Assembly: GCA_017551025.1 (NCBI GenBank)
Contig: JAFZNG010000014.1
Coordinates: 44,799 to 108,798 of the forward strand
Origin: Paludibacteraceae bacterium
Lineage (GTDB): Bacteria > Bacteroidota > Bacteroidia > Bacteroidales > Paludibacteraceae
Length of the DNA stretch: 64,000 nt
Reading direction: 5' to 3'
Shown: positions 52,630 to 61,431 of the stretch, in pieces
Layout: each line of letters begins with the position of its first letter
How positions within the stretch are numbered: the stretch's first letter is position 1
Notes under the pieces: generated by a model
What the model was told of the DNA's origin: nothing
Database searches by the model: none
Seen by the model: the letters and a program-made list of their open reading frames with translations, nothing else
Made by a program: the position numbers and the translations under genes

Positions 52630-53221
52630 CTGAAACCAGATTGATGACCCGCTCGGTAATACGGTCCTTGTCTTCGGCATCGTATTCTTCCTTGAGGTCG
52701 TTCTTGAACATCTTGGCAATGAACTGCCAGAAATTCGCCACAAACTTACTCTTGTAGTGCTCTATGAGTTCGAAACTGGTATGCTGACACTCGCGGTCGA
52801 GCAGCAACATGAGCATCTTGCCCTGCGAGGCGTACATGCCCCGGAAATCATCTTCGTATTTATGGTAGAGTTCGCGTTCGTACTTGCGAAACCATTTTTT
52901 CTGTTCGCGTTTGGAATCCAGCAGCGCTAATTCGCGGTCGGCATAGATGATATCCTTGCGGATGCTGCGGGCGTAGGGTAGCGTCTTTTTCACGTCGCGT
53001 ACGGTGCGCCAGTAGAAACGTTCCTGCTTCTTGCTCTTGAATTTCAACGGCGGATAGATATAGACATCGTGATGGTAGACATGCATGATACTGTCTCCGT
53101 CGGGCAGGTAATCGTAGCGCATGTAGGTATGTATCAACTCCCGGTCCAAAAAATCGCCAGCGAGCACGGTTGTGCTCACCGACGATAGAACCAATAGTAT
53201 GAGTAGCAGTCGTTTGTGCAT
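52616..53221 (-). CDS. DUF4294-like exported protein
   Basis: 201 residues with a signal peptide (cut after VLAG). Highly charged: VYHHDVYIYPPLKFKSKKQERFYWRTVRDVKKTLPYA, then TSFELIEHYKSKFVANFWQFIAKMF region near the C-terminus as in DUF4294, and DRITERVINLV. Function unknown, often a periplasmic protein of Bacteroidetes. Probably follows proS on the same transcript (50-base gap). Confidence 0.78.
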   Translation of the reverse strand: MHKRLLLILLVLSSVSTTVLAGDFLDRELIHTYMRYDYLPDGDSIMHVYHHDVYIYPPLKFKSKKQERFYWRTVRDVKKTLPYARSIRKDIIYADRELALLDSKREQKKWFRKYERELYHKYEDDFRGMYASQGKMLMLLLDRECQHTSFELIEHYKSKFVANFWQFIAKMFKNDLKEEYDAEDKDRITERVINLVSAGQL

Positions 53222-53270
53222 TACATTTCTGTTTTTTTTCTTGACTGCACGCTACAAATTCCGTGCCAAA

Positions 53271-54761
53271 TCAGTACGAGAGGGCGAATACCACGCGACC
53301 TGCGGAGGGCTTACCCGTCACCATACACGTACCGGGTTCGCTGTGATGACCCGGCAGGTCGTGCAGCGGGATACAACGTATCGTCGCCTTGGTGTCGTTC
53401 TTGATCAGTTCCTCGGTCTCGGGCGTACCGTCCCAATGCGCAAGGATGAAACCACCCTTCTTGACCTCTTCTTTGAACTCCTCGTACGAGTTCACCTCGC
53501 GCGTGTTGGCGATGCGGAAGTCGAGTGCCTTGCGGTAGATATTCTGCTGGATATCCTCAAGCATGGTCTGGATACGTGCTACGATACCCTCGAGCGATAC
53601 GGTCTCTTTGCTCATCGTGTCGCGGCGAGCCACCTCAATCGTACCATTCTCCAGGTCGCGTCCACCCATTGCCAGGCGAACGGGCACACCCTTCAGCTCG
53701 TAGTCGGCGAACTTGTAGCCCGGGGTATATTTGTCGTCCGTATCCACTTTGACGCGGATACCGAGGGCCTTGAGTTGATCGGCTATCGGGTTCAGCTTCT
53801 CCATCAGTTCGGCCAGTTGGTCTTCTTTCTTGTAGATTGGAACGATGACTACCTGTACGGGGGCCAGGTTCGGCGGCAGCACCAGGCCGTTATCGTCGGA
53901 GTGCGTCATGATGAGTGCACCCATCAGGCGGGTCGATACGCCCCATGAGGTAGCCCATACGTACTCCAGTTTATTCTCCTTGCTCAGATAGGTTACGTCG
54001 AACGACTTGGCGAAGTTCTGACCCAGGAAGTGACTGGTACCTGCCTGCAGGGCCTTGCCGTCCTGCATCATCGCTTCGATACAGTAGGTATTCAGTGCAC
54101 CGGCAAAGCGCTCGTTAGGCGACTTCACACCCTTGACAACAGGGATGGCCATCACCTTCTCGGCAAAGTCGGCATATACATCCAGCATCTGGCGTGCGTA
54201 GTCTTCGGCTTCCTCCTTGGTAGCATGGGCGGTATGACCCTCCTGCCAGAGGAATTCGGCTGTACGAAGGAACAGACGTGTACGCATCTCCCAACGCATG
54301 ACGTTACACCACTGGTTGCACAGTATCGGCAGATCGCGATAGGACGAGATCCAGTTCTTATAGGTGGACCAGATGATGGTCTCCGAGGTAGGACGAATGA
54401 TCAGTTCCTCCTCCAGTTTCGCGTTCTCATCTACGACTACACCACGACCGTTAGGATCGTTTTTCAGTCGGTGGTGGGTAACTACGGCGCACTCCTTAGC
54501 GAAACCTTCTACGTGCTCTGCCTCGCGGCTAAGGAACGACTTAGGGATGAGCAGCGGGAAGTAAGCGTTCTTGACTCCCTGCTCTTTGAAGCGGCGATCC
54601 AGTTCGGCCTGGATAGTCTCCCAGATAGCGTAGCCGTAAGGCTTAATCACCATACATCCGCGTACGGCACTCTGCTCCGCCAGGTCAGCTTTGACAACCA
54701 ACTCGTTGTACCACTTGGAATAATCCTCCGAACGAGGGGTTAGTTTTTGAAAATTTGCCAT
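53271..54761 (-). CDS. proS: prolyl-tRNA synthetase
   Basis: Class II synthetase of the archaeal/eukaryotic-like ProS type (496 residues, no editing domain): motif 2 [20 protein letters not shown] region, [10 protein letters not shown], motif 3-like [14 protein letters not shown], anticodon domain [16 protein letters not shown], and a C-terminal zinc-like end without cysteine clusters, ending [11 protein letters not shown]. Confidence 0.96.
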   Translation of the reverse strand: MANFQKLTPRSEDYSKWYNELVVKADLAEQSAVRGCMVIKPYGYAIWETIQAELDRRFKEQGVKNAYFPLLIPKSFLSREAEHVEGFAKECAVVTHHRLKNDPNGRGVVVDENAKLEEELIIRPTSETIIWSTYKNWISSYRDLPILCNQWCNVMRWEMRTRLFLRTAEFLWQEGHTAHATKEEAEDYARQMLDVYADFAEKVMAIPVVKGVKSPNERFAGALNTYCIEAMMQDGKALQAGTSHFLGQNFAKSFDVTYLSKENKLEYVWATSWGVSTRLMGALIMTHSDDNGLVLPPNLAPVQVVIVPIYKKEDQLAELMEKLNPIADQLKALGIRVKVDTDDKYTPGYKFADYELKGVPVRLAMGGRDLENGTIEVARRDTMSKETVSLEGIVARIQTMLEDIQQNIYRKALDFRIANTREVNSYEEFKEEVKKGGFILAHWDGTPETEELIKNDTKATIRCIPLHDLPGHHSEPGTCMVTGKPSAGRVVFALSY

Positions 54762-54792
54762 ATATGTTTTGTTCTTTTTTCGAAATCGGCTG

Positions 54793-54824
54793 CAAAATTA
54801 CGAAAAATAAATGGAAAATGCAAG
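54793..54824 (-). promoter_or_regulatory. promoter of proS
   Basis: -33 CTTG (54821-54824), 20 bases, -7 TAATTTTG (54793-54800). Confidence 0.75.
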
Positions 54825-54829
54825 AAAAA

Positions 54830-54861
54830 TTTGCGTATCTCAAAAAAAAGCCGTAACTTTG
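54830..54861 (+). promoter_or_regulatory. promoter of rpsP
   Basis: -33 TTTG 54830-54833 with CGTATCTC, 20 bases, -7 TAACTTTG 54854-54861; the leader to the ATG is about 90 bases. Confidence 0.82.
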
Positions 54862-54959
54862 CACGCTTTTTCGGGTAAAAAGCACGTGAATTATTATTTA
54901 TTAACTCCCGACAAGCGATTCGAGTAGTCGCAAGTCGGCTAACAAAACAACACAATTTT

Positions 54960-55529
54960 ATGGCAACAAAGATTCGTTTGGCTCGTCATGGTCGTAAGGA
55001 CTACGCTTTCTACCACATTGTAGTAGCTGACAGCCGCTCGCCACGTGATGGCAAGATTATCGAACGTATCGGTTCGTACAACCCTAACACCAATCCTGCA
55101 ACCGTTGATCTGAAGTTTGATCGCGCACTGTACTGGGTAGGCGTAGGTGCACAGCCGACCGACACCGCACGCAACATTCTATCCGGTGAGGGCGTTATGC
55201 TGATGAAGCACCTCAACGGTGGTGTAGCTAAGGGTGCATTTAGCCAGGAAGAGGCTCAGAAGCGTTTCGACGCTTGGAAGGCTCAGAAGGACGCTAAGAA
55301 TGGTAAGATCTCCGCTACCGAAGCTGACAAAAAAGCTGCTGCTCAGAAGGCACTGCTCGCTCAGGAGGTAGAGACCAACAAGGCAAAGGCTGCCGCAATC
55401 GCTGAGAAGCGTGCCGCTGCCGCTGCAGAGTTGGCTGCTGCTGCGCAGGAGGCTGCCAAGGAAGCTGCTGCCGCTGAGGCAGAGGCTAAGGGCGAAGAGG
55501 CTCCCGCAGAGGAGACCGCTGAGGCCTAA
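54960..55529 (+). CDS. rpsP: 30S ribosomal protein S16 with Ala-rich C-terminal extension
   Basis: Residues 1-80 are standard S16 ([21 protein letters not shown] near the start, [14 protein letters not shown] later). A further 100 residues form a Lys/Glu/Ala tail with long poly-Ala helices ([19 protein letters not shown]) ending in an acidic segment. Such extensions are usual in Bacteroidetes S16. Stands alone between its promoter and terminator; rimM and trmD are not adjacent. Confidence 0.95.
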   Translation: MATKIRLARHGRKDYAFYHIVVADSRSPRDGKIIERIGSYNPNTNPATVDLKFDRALYWVGVGAQPTDTARNILSGEGVMLMKHLNGGVAKGAFSQEEAQKRFDAWKAQKDAKNGKISATEADKKAAAQKALLAQEVETNKAKAAAIAEKRAAAAAELAAAAQEAAKEAAAAEAEAKGEEAPAEETAEA

Positions 55530-55551
55530 GGCGTTGACGGATTAAGAAATG

Positions 55552-55588
55552 AAAAATCTCGCATACATCCCGTACGCGAGATTTTTTT
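55552..55588 (+). terminator. rpsP terminator
   Basis: AAAAATCTCGC (55552-55562) pairs with GCGAGATTTTT (55576-55586), then further T. Confidence 0.93.
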
Positions 55589-55610
55589 TCTCCACAAAAA
55601 CCGCCCAATA

Positions 55611-55642
55611 TTTGCGTATGTCGGAAAAAAGCAGTACCTTTG
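55611..55642 (+). promoter_or_regulatory. promoter of ychF
   Basis: -33 TTTG 55611-55614 with CGTATGTC, 20 bases, -7 TACCTTTG 55635-55642: the best match to the window's extended consensus. Confidence 0.88.
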
Positions 55643-55673
55643 CACGCCAAATCGTAAATAAATCAACTAAAAT

Positions 55674-56780
55674 ATGTCATTACAATGTGGAATTGTGGGC
55701 TTGCCCAACGTAGGTAAATCGACCCTGTTCAACTGCTTGAGCAATGCCAAAGCACAATCGGCTAATTTCCCGTTTTGCACCATCGAGCCCAACGTGGGTG
55801 TCATCACGGTGCCGGACGAGCGACTCATCCGCCTCGGCGAACTCTGTAAGCCCGAGCGAGGCGTCATACCTACTACGGTGGAGATCGTAGATATCGCCGG
55901 ACTGGTAAAAGGTGCCAGCAAAGGAGAAGGTCTGGGCAATAAGTTCCTGGCTAATATACGCGAGACCGACGCTATTATCCATGTGTTGCGTTGCTTCGAC
56001 GACGATAACGTGGTGCATGTTGACGGTACGGTAGACCCTGTTCGCGACAAGGAAATCATCGATGCCGAACTCCAACTCAAGGACTTGGAGACCGTAGAGA
56101 GTCGTATTCAGAAATGCGAGAAAGCCGCCCGCGCCGGTGGCGACAAGCAAGCCAAACTGGCACTCGAAGTGCTGGAGAAATACCGCGAGGCCTTATCCCA
56201 AGGACGCAACGCACGCACCGTAGAACTGGACAACAAAGACCAGGAAGCCTGTGCCCGCGAGATGTTCCTGCTGACCAACAAACCCGTCATGTACGTATGC
56301 AACGTAGATGAGGCATCGGCCGTCAGCGGCAATGCGTACGTAGAAAAGGTGAAAGAGGCCGTAAAAGACGAGCACGCCCAAGTCCTCGTGCTGGCCGCTA
56401 AGATAGAGAGCGAGATCGCCGAACTGGAGACCTACGAGGAGCGCCAGATGTTCCTCGAGGAACTGGGTCTCACGGAGAGCGGCGTCAACCGGCTCATCAA
56501 GGCCGCCTATGCCCTATTGGACCTGCGCACCTTCCTTACTGCCGGTTCGGACGAAGTACGTGCCTGGACCTTTAAGGCCGGCTGGAAAGCACCGCAATGT
56601 GCGGGTGTGATCCATACTGATTTTGAGCGTGGCTTTATCCGTGCGGAGGTGATTAAGTACGACGACTTTATCGCCCTGGGCGGTGAGTCGCAATGCCGTG
56701 CTGCCGGTAAACTCGGCATCGAGGGTAAAGACTACCTGGTACAAGACGGAGATATCATGCATTTTTTGTTCAATGTGTGA
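55674..56780 (+). CDS. ychF: redox-regulated ATPase YchF
   Basis: Obg-family P-loop NTPase with ATP preference, ribosome-associated. 368 residues: GLPNVGKSTLFNCL, switch region with PTTVEIVDIAGLVKGA, the altered specificity motif NVDE in place of NKxD, a coiled coil, and the C-terminal TGS-like domain ending GDIMHFLFNV. Confidence 0.96.
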   Translation: MSLQCGIVGLPNVGKSTLFNCLSNAKAQSANFPFCTIEPNVGVITVPDERLIRLGELCKPERGVIPTTVEIVDIAGLVKGASKGEGLGNKFLANIRETDAIIHVLRCFDDDNVVHVDGTVDPVRDKEIIDAELQLKDLETVESRIQKCEKAARAGGDKQAKLALEVLEKYREALSQGRNARTVELDNKDQEACAREMFLLTNKPVMYVCNVDEASAVSGNAYVEKVKEAVKDEHAQVLVLAAKIESEIAELETYEERQMFLEELGLTESGVNRLIKAAYALLDLRTFLTAGSDEVRAWTFKAGWKAPQCAGVIHTDFERGFIRAEVIKYDDFIALGGESQCRAAGKLGIEGKDYLVQDGDIMHFLFNV

Positions 56781-56790
56781 CAAAAAATGC

Positions 56791-56818
56791 AAATTAAAAA
56801 TTAAAAATTAAAAATGAT
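56791..56818. repeat. heptamer array between ychF and the antiporter
   Basis: aaattaa three times and aaatgat; the antiporter ATG (56814) is in the last unit. Confidence 0.9.
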
Positions 56819-57806
56819 AGCAAACTTGCTCTCATATGGCTGGTGGGTGGCGGCGATACTGATCGTCGTGGGTTTTGTGGCACTCGTGAAGGGTGCTGAC
56901 TGGCTCGTGGACGGTGCTTCGGCTATCGCGAAGCGCTTCGGTATCAGCGACCTAATCATCGGCCTGACAGTCGTAGCGTTCGGTACGTCGATGCCCGAAT
57001 TTGTGGTGAACATGATTTCTGTAGCCGAAGGCAGTACCGATCTCGCCATCACCAATATCCTGGGATCGAATATCATCAATACCTTTGTCATTCTGGGTCT
57101 GACCGCACTGGTCTATCCCGTGGTGTCGCAAAAACGCAGTCGCGACTTCGATATCCCGCTATCGATCATAGCCGGTGTGTTTGTCTTTGCGGCCGTAGCG
57201 GTACAGAGTCCGTTCGGAGAAGAAGGCCGCGGTATCAGTCGCATGGGAGGTATTATGTTGCTCATCCTCTTCTGCTACTTCCTCTACAACACCTTCCGCC
57301 ATGCTAAGGAGCATCCGGAAGAAATCCCGAACGATGAAGAGACGGTTGTGATGCGTCCGCTGAAAGCGATCGTGCTGATGCTGGTAGGTATTGCCGGACT
57401 GGTGATAGGCGGTGAACTGATCGTGAAGAGTGCGGTAGATCTCGCCTTGCGTTGCGGCGTAAGCGAAGCCGTCATCGGCCTTACAATTGTAGCCTTGGGC
57501 ACTTCGCTGCCCGAACTGGCTACCTCGGTCATGGCGGCCTTTAAGCACAACTGCGATATCGCCCTGGGTAATGTGATCGGTTCGAATATCTTCAATGTCT
57601 TCTTTGTGCTGGCTACCAGTGCGACGGTGCGCCCCCTACCGGCATACGACGGTATTGAAACGGATGCCTGGATGGCTGCGCTGGGAAGTATACTGGTTTG
57701 GCTGATGCTCAAGACCAACAAAGAACGTGAACTCAAGCGCTGGGGAGGCGCCGTACTGCTGATCGTGTACGGGGGATACTTGGCCTATAGGTTGTTGAAC
57801 GTATAA
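56814..57806 (+). CDS. CaCA-family sodium/calcium antiporter
   Basis: 330 residues with about ten membrane helices in two inverted halves, each with the alpha-repeat: VVAFGTSMPEFVVNM (about 57-71) and IVALGTSLPELATSVMAA (about 225-242), and GSNIINTFVILG / GSNIFNVFFVLA following. YrbG-type. Exchanges Ca2+ for Na+ or H+. Start ATG lies in a heptamer array. End overlaps the convergent glycosyltransferase gene by 22 bases. Confidence 0.92.
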   Translation: MIANLLSYGWWVAAILIVVGFVALVKGADWLVDGASAIAKRFGISDLIIGLTVVAFGTSMPEFVVNMISVAEGSTDLAITNILGSNIINTFVILGLTALVYPVVSQKRSRDFDIPLSIIAGVFVFAAVAVQSPFGEEGRGISRMGGIMLLILFCYFLYNTFRHAKEHPEEIPNDEETVVMRPLKAIVLMLVGIAGLVIGGELIVKSAVDLALRCGVSEAVIGLTIVALGTSLPELATSVMAAFKHNCDIALGNVIGSNIFNVFFVLATSATVRPLPAYDGIETDAWMAALGSILVWLMLKTNKERELKRWGGAVLLIVYGGYLAYRLLNV

Positions 57807-58582
57807 CGTTCGCGGTCGAATAGCCAGCCCCACTTATTGAAATAACGGCATATGTTCCGGATATGAATCCAGAGCATATGCTTTTCTTTATAAGATGCCC
57901 GTGTATGTGCGTGCGTGATCGTCCATTCGGGATAGTAGAGCGTCAGCCAATGGCGATGAATCGTACGCGTGAGGTCGATATCCTCCGGGTACATAAAGTA
58001 GCGCTCGTCAAACAGTCGTGCTTCGAGCACCGCCTCCATACGCAGCATCATAAAGCACCCGCTCAGATACGGCGCATTTTGCGGACGACTGAGATCCAGG
58101 TCGCGCAACTCATAGCGGCGGTTACGACGCGCCATCAGCCATGCGGGCAGGAAGCGGCGACCAAAGACATCCAGCGGTGTCGGCAGACGCTTGGCCAGGT
58201 ACTGCTGGGTGCCGTCGGGCGAAACGACACGCGGCATGAGTTGTCCTACCTCGGGATGCTGCACCATGAACGCATACATCGCATCGATATCCTCCGCACG
58301 AACCTGTATGTCGGCGTTCATCACCAGGTGGAACTCCGTGCGGTATAAAACGCTCTCGCGCAAGGCGATATTATGCGCACGACCGTAGCCCAGGTTAGCA
58401 TCGTTGAATATGTATCGCACCTTGCGGTTATTGGCTATTAGCTCTTGGCTGTTGGCTTTCTGTTCGCTATTATCCAAGAGGTATATCTTGCGCAAGCACT
58501 TAATGCGCAACAACTCCTCTACAAGAGGCAGTACCTCTTGTTCCCACTGTGGATGATATAGTACGATCGAAATGTTGAGCAT
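57785..58582 (-). CDS. glycosyltransferase family 2
   Basis: 265 residues from the ATG at 58582: SIVLYHPQWEQE start, NLGYGRAHNIAL nucleotide-binding region, VMNADIQV (DxD-like), and SGCFMMLRMEAV with FMYPEDIDLTRTIHR, as in rhamnosyltransferase-like GT2 enzymes. The segment after the first strands (residues 39-52, QKANSQELIANNRK) is written by a heptamer array. Last gene of the glycan operon. Confidence 0.88.
   Translation of the reverse strand: MLNISIVLYHPQWEQEVLPLVEELLRIKCLRKIYLLDNSEQKANSQELIANNRKVRYIFNDANLGYGRAHNIALRESVLYRTEFHLVMNADIQVRAEDIDAMYAFMVQHPEVGQLMPRVVSPDGTQQYLAKRLPTPLDVFGRRFLPAWLMARRNRRYELRDLDLSRPQNAPYLSGCFMMLRMEAVLEARLFDERYFMYPEDIDLTRTIHRHWLTLYYPEWTITHAHTRASYKEKHMLWIHIRNICRYFNKWGWLFDRERYTFNNL
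58427..58468. repeat. in-frame heptamer array in the GT2 gene
   Basis: gttattg, gctatta, gctcttg, gctgttg, gctttct, gttcgct; the middle four align unit by unit with 1053-1080. Confidence 0.88.
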
Positions 58583-58611
58583 TGGTTGTATGTCGTTGGC
58601 CTTTCGTTTTC

Positions 58612-58631
58612 GGCTCCGGAGCCTACTCCGG
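58612..58631. repeat. 20-base GC palindromic element, copy 2
   Basis: Same sequence as 5728-5747 on the opposite strand; lies directly after the stop (58633-58635) of the next GT2 gene, in the same orientation relative to the gene. Confidence 0.88.
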
Positions 58632-58632
58632 T

Positions 58633-59373
58633 TTATCGTAGGAATTGCTTGATCTTGCGGAGTTGTTTGCAGGCCACGGTAATATAGCCCGCACCGATAT
58701 GATTCTTCTTGAGCACGATATAGTCTTCCTGGGTCTTCGACAGACGTGCCTTGGTATTCTTGTTGCTCGCACCACCGATCTCCATCGATACAATCACTTC
58801 CGGGATATACCGGGAGGAATAACCGGCACTGAACAGCCGCAGCATCATGTCGTAGTCGGCCGAGATGCGGAACCACTCATCGTACGGTCCTACCTCTGCA
58901 TACACCTTGCTGCGCACATATACCGTCGGGTGCGGCGGCATCCAGCCATACTTGAGGCTGCAGGGGTTGAACGGGTTGCTCTCCCAGTGACGCACCACGC
59001 GGTTGCCGTGGCAGTACTGCAAATCACCATATACGATATCCGCCTGGCTCGAACAGAAAGCCGCCGCGATATGTTCCAGCGAGTCGGGGGCAAAATAGAC
59101 ATCATCCGAATGCAGGAACCCGATGACCTCACCCGTGGCCATACGGATACCTTTGTTGATGGCATTATAGATGCCCTCGTCCGGTTCCGACACCCAGCGC
59201 ACGTTCTTGTGCTTCCCCGCGTAGGCCTCGATGAGTTCGCGCGTACCGTCCGTAGAAGCTCCATCCACCAGGATATGCTCTATATCCGGGTAGGTCTGCG
59301 ACTGCACAGAGGCCAGTGCACGCTGTAGGGTCTTGGCGCTGTTATAGGTGATGGTTATGATAGATATTTTCAT
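58633..59373 (-). CDS. glycosyltransferase family 2
   Basis: 246 residues from the ATG giving MKISIITITYNSAKTL: LVDGASTDGT, SEPDEGIYNAINKGI, GEVIGFLHSDD (DD metal motif) and MPPHPTVYVR, the pattern of WbbD/colanic-type GT2 enzymes. The frame extends 17 codons upstream but those lie within the previous gene. Overlaps the preceding GT4 gene by 32 bases. Confidence 0.88.
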   Translation of the reverse strand: MKISIITITYNSAKTLQRALASVQSQTYPDIEHILVDGASTDGTRELIEAYAGKHKNVRWVSEPDEGIYNAINKGIRMATGEVIGFLHSDDVYFAPDSLEHIAAAFCSSQADIVYGDLQYCHGNRVVRHWESNPFNPCSLKYGWMPPHPTVYVRSKVYAEVGPYDEWFRISADYDMMLRLFSAGYSSRYIPEVIVSMEIGGASNKNTKARLSKTQEDYIVLKKNHIGAGYITVACKQLRKIKQFLR

Positions 59374-60280
59374 ATACTTGTTTTGTTTGTGCGTAGGTCT
59401 TGTCCCACGAGAATCGCTTGGCATTCTCCCGACCTGCAGCTATGATTTCTTGTGTCGATTGCGAGAGCAGTTGTCGTACCCGTTCCGCCATGGCTGTGGC
59501 CATACGTGCCGGTGTATCATGCGCTACGAGCAAGCCGCCTTCGCCTATTACCTCCGGTATCGACGAGGCGTTTTGTGCAACGACCGGACATCCTGCCCGC
59601 TGTGCCTCCAGTACGGGCAAACCGAAACCCTCATAATCCGAGGGGTAGAGTAGGCATAGGGCCTCGTTGTATAGCCGGTTGAGTTGTTCGGGGGTTACGT
59701 CTCGAGCCGTCACCAGCCTAAGGCCGGTTTGTCGCGCCACCTCTTGCGCCAGGTCATACCGCTTATACGCCGCCGTACTGTTGCCTACATAGAGCAGGTA
59801 ACCCTGTTTCTCCACTTCGGGTAACGGACGATACACCTCACTCACGCCGTTGGGCACGATATGTATGCGCGCCTCGTCCACCCAGGGGTAGCACCGCAGC
59901 AGGTCGCGCTTGGTGTTGCGGCTAATACATATGACGGCCTCGCTATGCCGTAAGGCGCGCTGTTCTTCCCATAGATGCACCGCCTTCGCCGGTCCATGAC
60001 GGTAGAAATGATACGTGAGGTCGTGCACGGTGGTGACGTTATACACCTGTTTTTGCGGCAGGATGCGGAAGTAGGACGAGTGGAAGATAGCGGGTGGGTC
60101 TGCCTTGTAATCCGGTATCCGGTAACGCTCCAATCGCCGCAGCGTGCGATCACGATAGTCGAGTTCGGTCAACTGCAAGTCCTGGTCCTCCCTCGCACGC
60201 GACAGCAGTTCCTGCCACACCACGGAGATTCCCCCGTAGCGCTGCAGCGCAAAAATAATATTATCGGCTATTACTTTCAA
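59342..60280 (-). CDS. glycosyltransferase family 4
   Basis: 312 residues, GT-B fold. N-terminal domain is short; C-terminal has VPNGVSEVYRP, LYVGNSTAAYKR, and YPSDYEGFGLPVLEAQRAGCPV with E-x7-E. The TTG at 60280 is taken as start because no ATG or GTG keeps the N-terminal strand MKVIADNIIFALQRYGG; it falls inside a heptamer array. Mannosyltransferase-like; sugar unknown. Confidence 0.85.
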   Translation of the reverse strand: MKVIADNIIFALQRYGGISVVWQELLSRAREDQDLQLTELDYRDRTLRRLERYRIPDYKADPPAIFHSSYFRILPQKQVYNVTTVHDLTYHFYRHGPAKAVHLWEEQRALRHSEAVICISRNTKRDLLRCYPWVDEARIHIVPNGVSEVYRPLPEVEKQGYLLYVGNSTAAYKRYDLAQEVARQTGLRLVTARDVTPEQLNRLYNEALCLLYPSDYEGFGLPVLEAQRAGCPVVAQNASSIPEVIGEGGLLVAHDTPARMATAMAERVRQLLSQSTQEIIAAGRENAKRFSWDKTYAQTKQVYENIYHNHHL

Positions 60281-60309
60281 ATTTATGATTCCAAATTGAT
60301 GATTTTAAG
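60275..60309. repeat. heptamer array at the GT4/GT4 junction
   Basis: tttcaaa, tttatga, ttccaaa, ttgatga, ttttaag; carries the stop of the upstream GT4 gene and the TTG start of the downstream one. Confidence 0.85.
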
Positions 60310-61431
60310 CCACTGAGGCATGATGACGGATTCGCTATAGGTCTGTTGCGCAAAAGCTTGTGCTTTTCGGGCACGCTCAGCGGCTTCTTCGGGATGGTCT
60401 ATCGCGTAGGCCATCTGTTGGCTCAGGGCATCCGCATCGCCGGCGGCTACAAGCCATCCGCGTTCCGCAGCGAGCAGTTCAGCCGGTCCGTGCGGACAGT
60501 CGAACGCCACGCACGGCAGTCCGCACCACATAGCCTCTATCAACGCCAAGGGCAGTCCCTCATAACGGCTGGAGAGCACAAAGAGCGAAGCCGCCGCATA
60601 TTCCCGGGCGACGTTCTCTGTACGTCCGGCCAGCGTGACCCGACGCAGCGACAACCGGTCTATCTGCTGCTCCAATTCCCCGCGTCTCGGTCCTTCGCCT
60701 ACGATACGAAGTGTCCAGTCGGGATGCGCCGTTTCTATTGTTTGCCAAGCCCGTAACAGCAGATCAAAACCTTTCTGCTCATGCAGTCGTCCTACGGCGA
60801 GCACCGTCTTCTGTTTGGCGGTTTTCGGTAGCAGTTGCCCGTCCAGGCTGCAGGGATTCGGGATGACCTGTACGTTGCGGCATCCCGCCTGCTGCCAGTC
60901 GGCCCGGTCGGCTTCGGTGAGTACGACGAGACGCTCCATGGGCTTGACGGCACGCACCAACTGGCTGGTACGGATACGCCCCAGTAGCGACCAGAACAGG
61001 CCGCTATGATTGGCCATAAGCAACTGGTGGCGCTGGTCCTTGGCAAAGTGCATCTCAACGATGGTGCGACACGGCAGCGAACGCAGGAAAGCGATCTCTT
61101 TGCCGCAAAGCGAGATACAGAGGTCTATTTGTGCGTGACGGATATAGTCCGTTAAGGCCTTTTTGTACCGATGCATACGGCGCATATGCCCAAGCCACTT
61201 ACTGAGTAGCGGTTTCCGATAGTCCGCATCAAAGTCGATATCGAGCGGCACAACCTTCACCCGCTTATCCAGCGGGAAATAGACCGCCTTGTGCGCTTGA
61301 GGAACCCGTTCGGTGGTAAGGATGCTAATCTCGTGCTCGGTATGCGCCGCGAGCCAGTTGACCTTCTGCGTTAGTACGCGCTCCATGCCGCCGGCATTGT
61401 ACAGATGAGGGATACAATAGAGGATGTTCAT
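60283..61431 (-). CDS. glycosyltransferase family 4
   Basis: 382 residues starting MNILYCIPHLYNAGGMERVL, the GT4 acceptor-side signature. Later VIPNPCSLDG, VLAVGRLHEQKGFDLLLRAW, and SSRYEGLPLALIEAMWCGLP (EX7E). GalNAc- or Gal-transferase-like. Overlaps the polymerase gene by 4 bases (ATGA). C-terminal LKIINLES comes from the heptamer array. Confidence 0.9.
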   Translation of the reverse strand: MNILYCIPHLYNAGGMERVLTQKVNWLAAHTEHEISILTTERVPQAHKAVYFPLDKRVKVVPLDIDFDADYRKPLLSKWLGHMRRMHRYKKALTDYIRHAQIDLCISLCGKEIAFLRSLPCRTIVEMHFAKDQRHQLLMANHSGLFWSLLGRIRTSQLVRAVKPMERLVVLTEADRADWQQAGCRNVQVIPNPCSLDGQLLPKTAKQKTVLAVGRLHEQKGFDLLLRAWQTIETAHPDWTLRIVGEGPRRGELEQQIDRLSLRRVTLAGRTENVAREYAAASLFVLSSRYEGLPLALIEAMWCGLPCVAFDCPHGPAELLAAERGWLVAAGDADALSQQMAYAIDHPEEAAERARKAQAFAQQTYSESVIMPQWLKIINLES

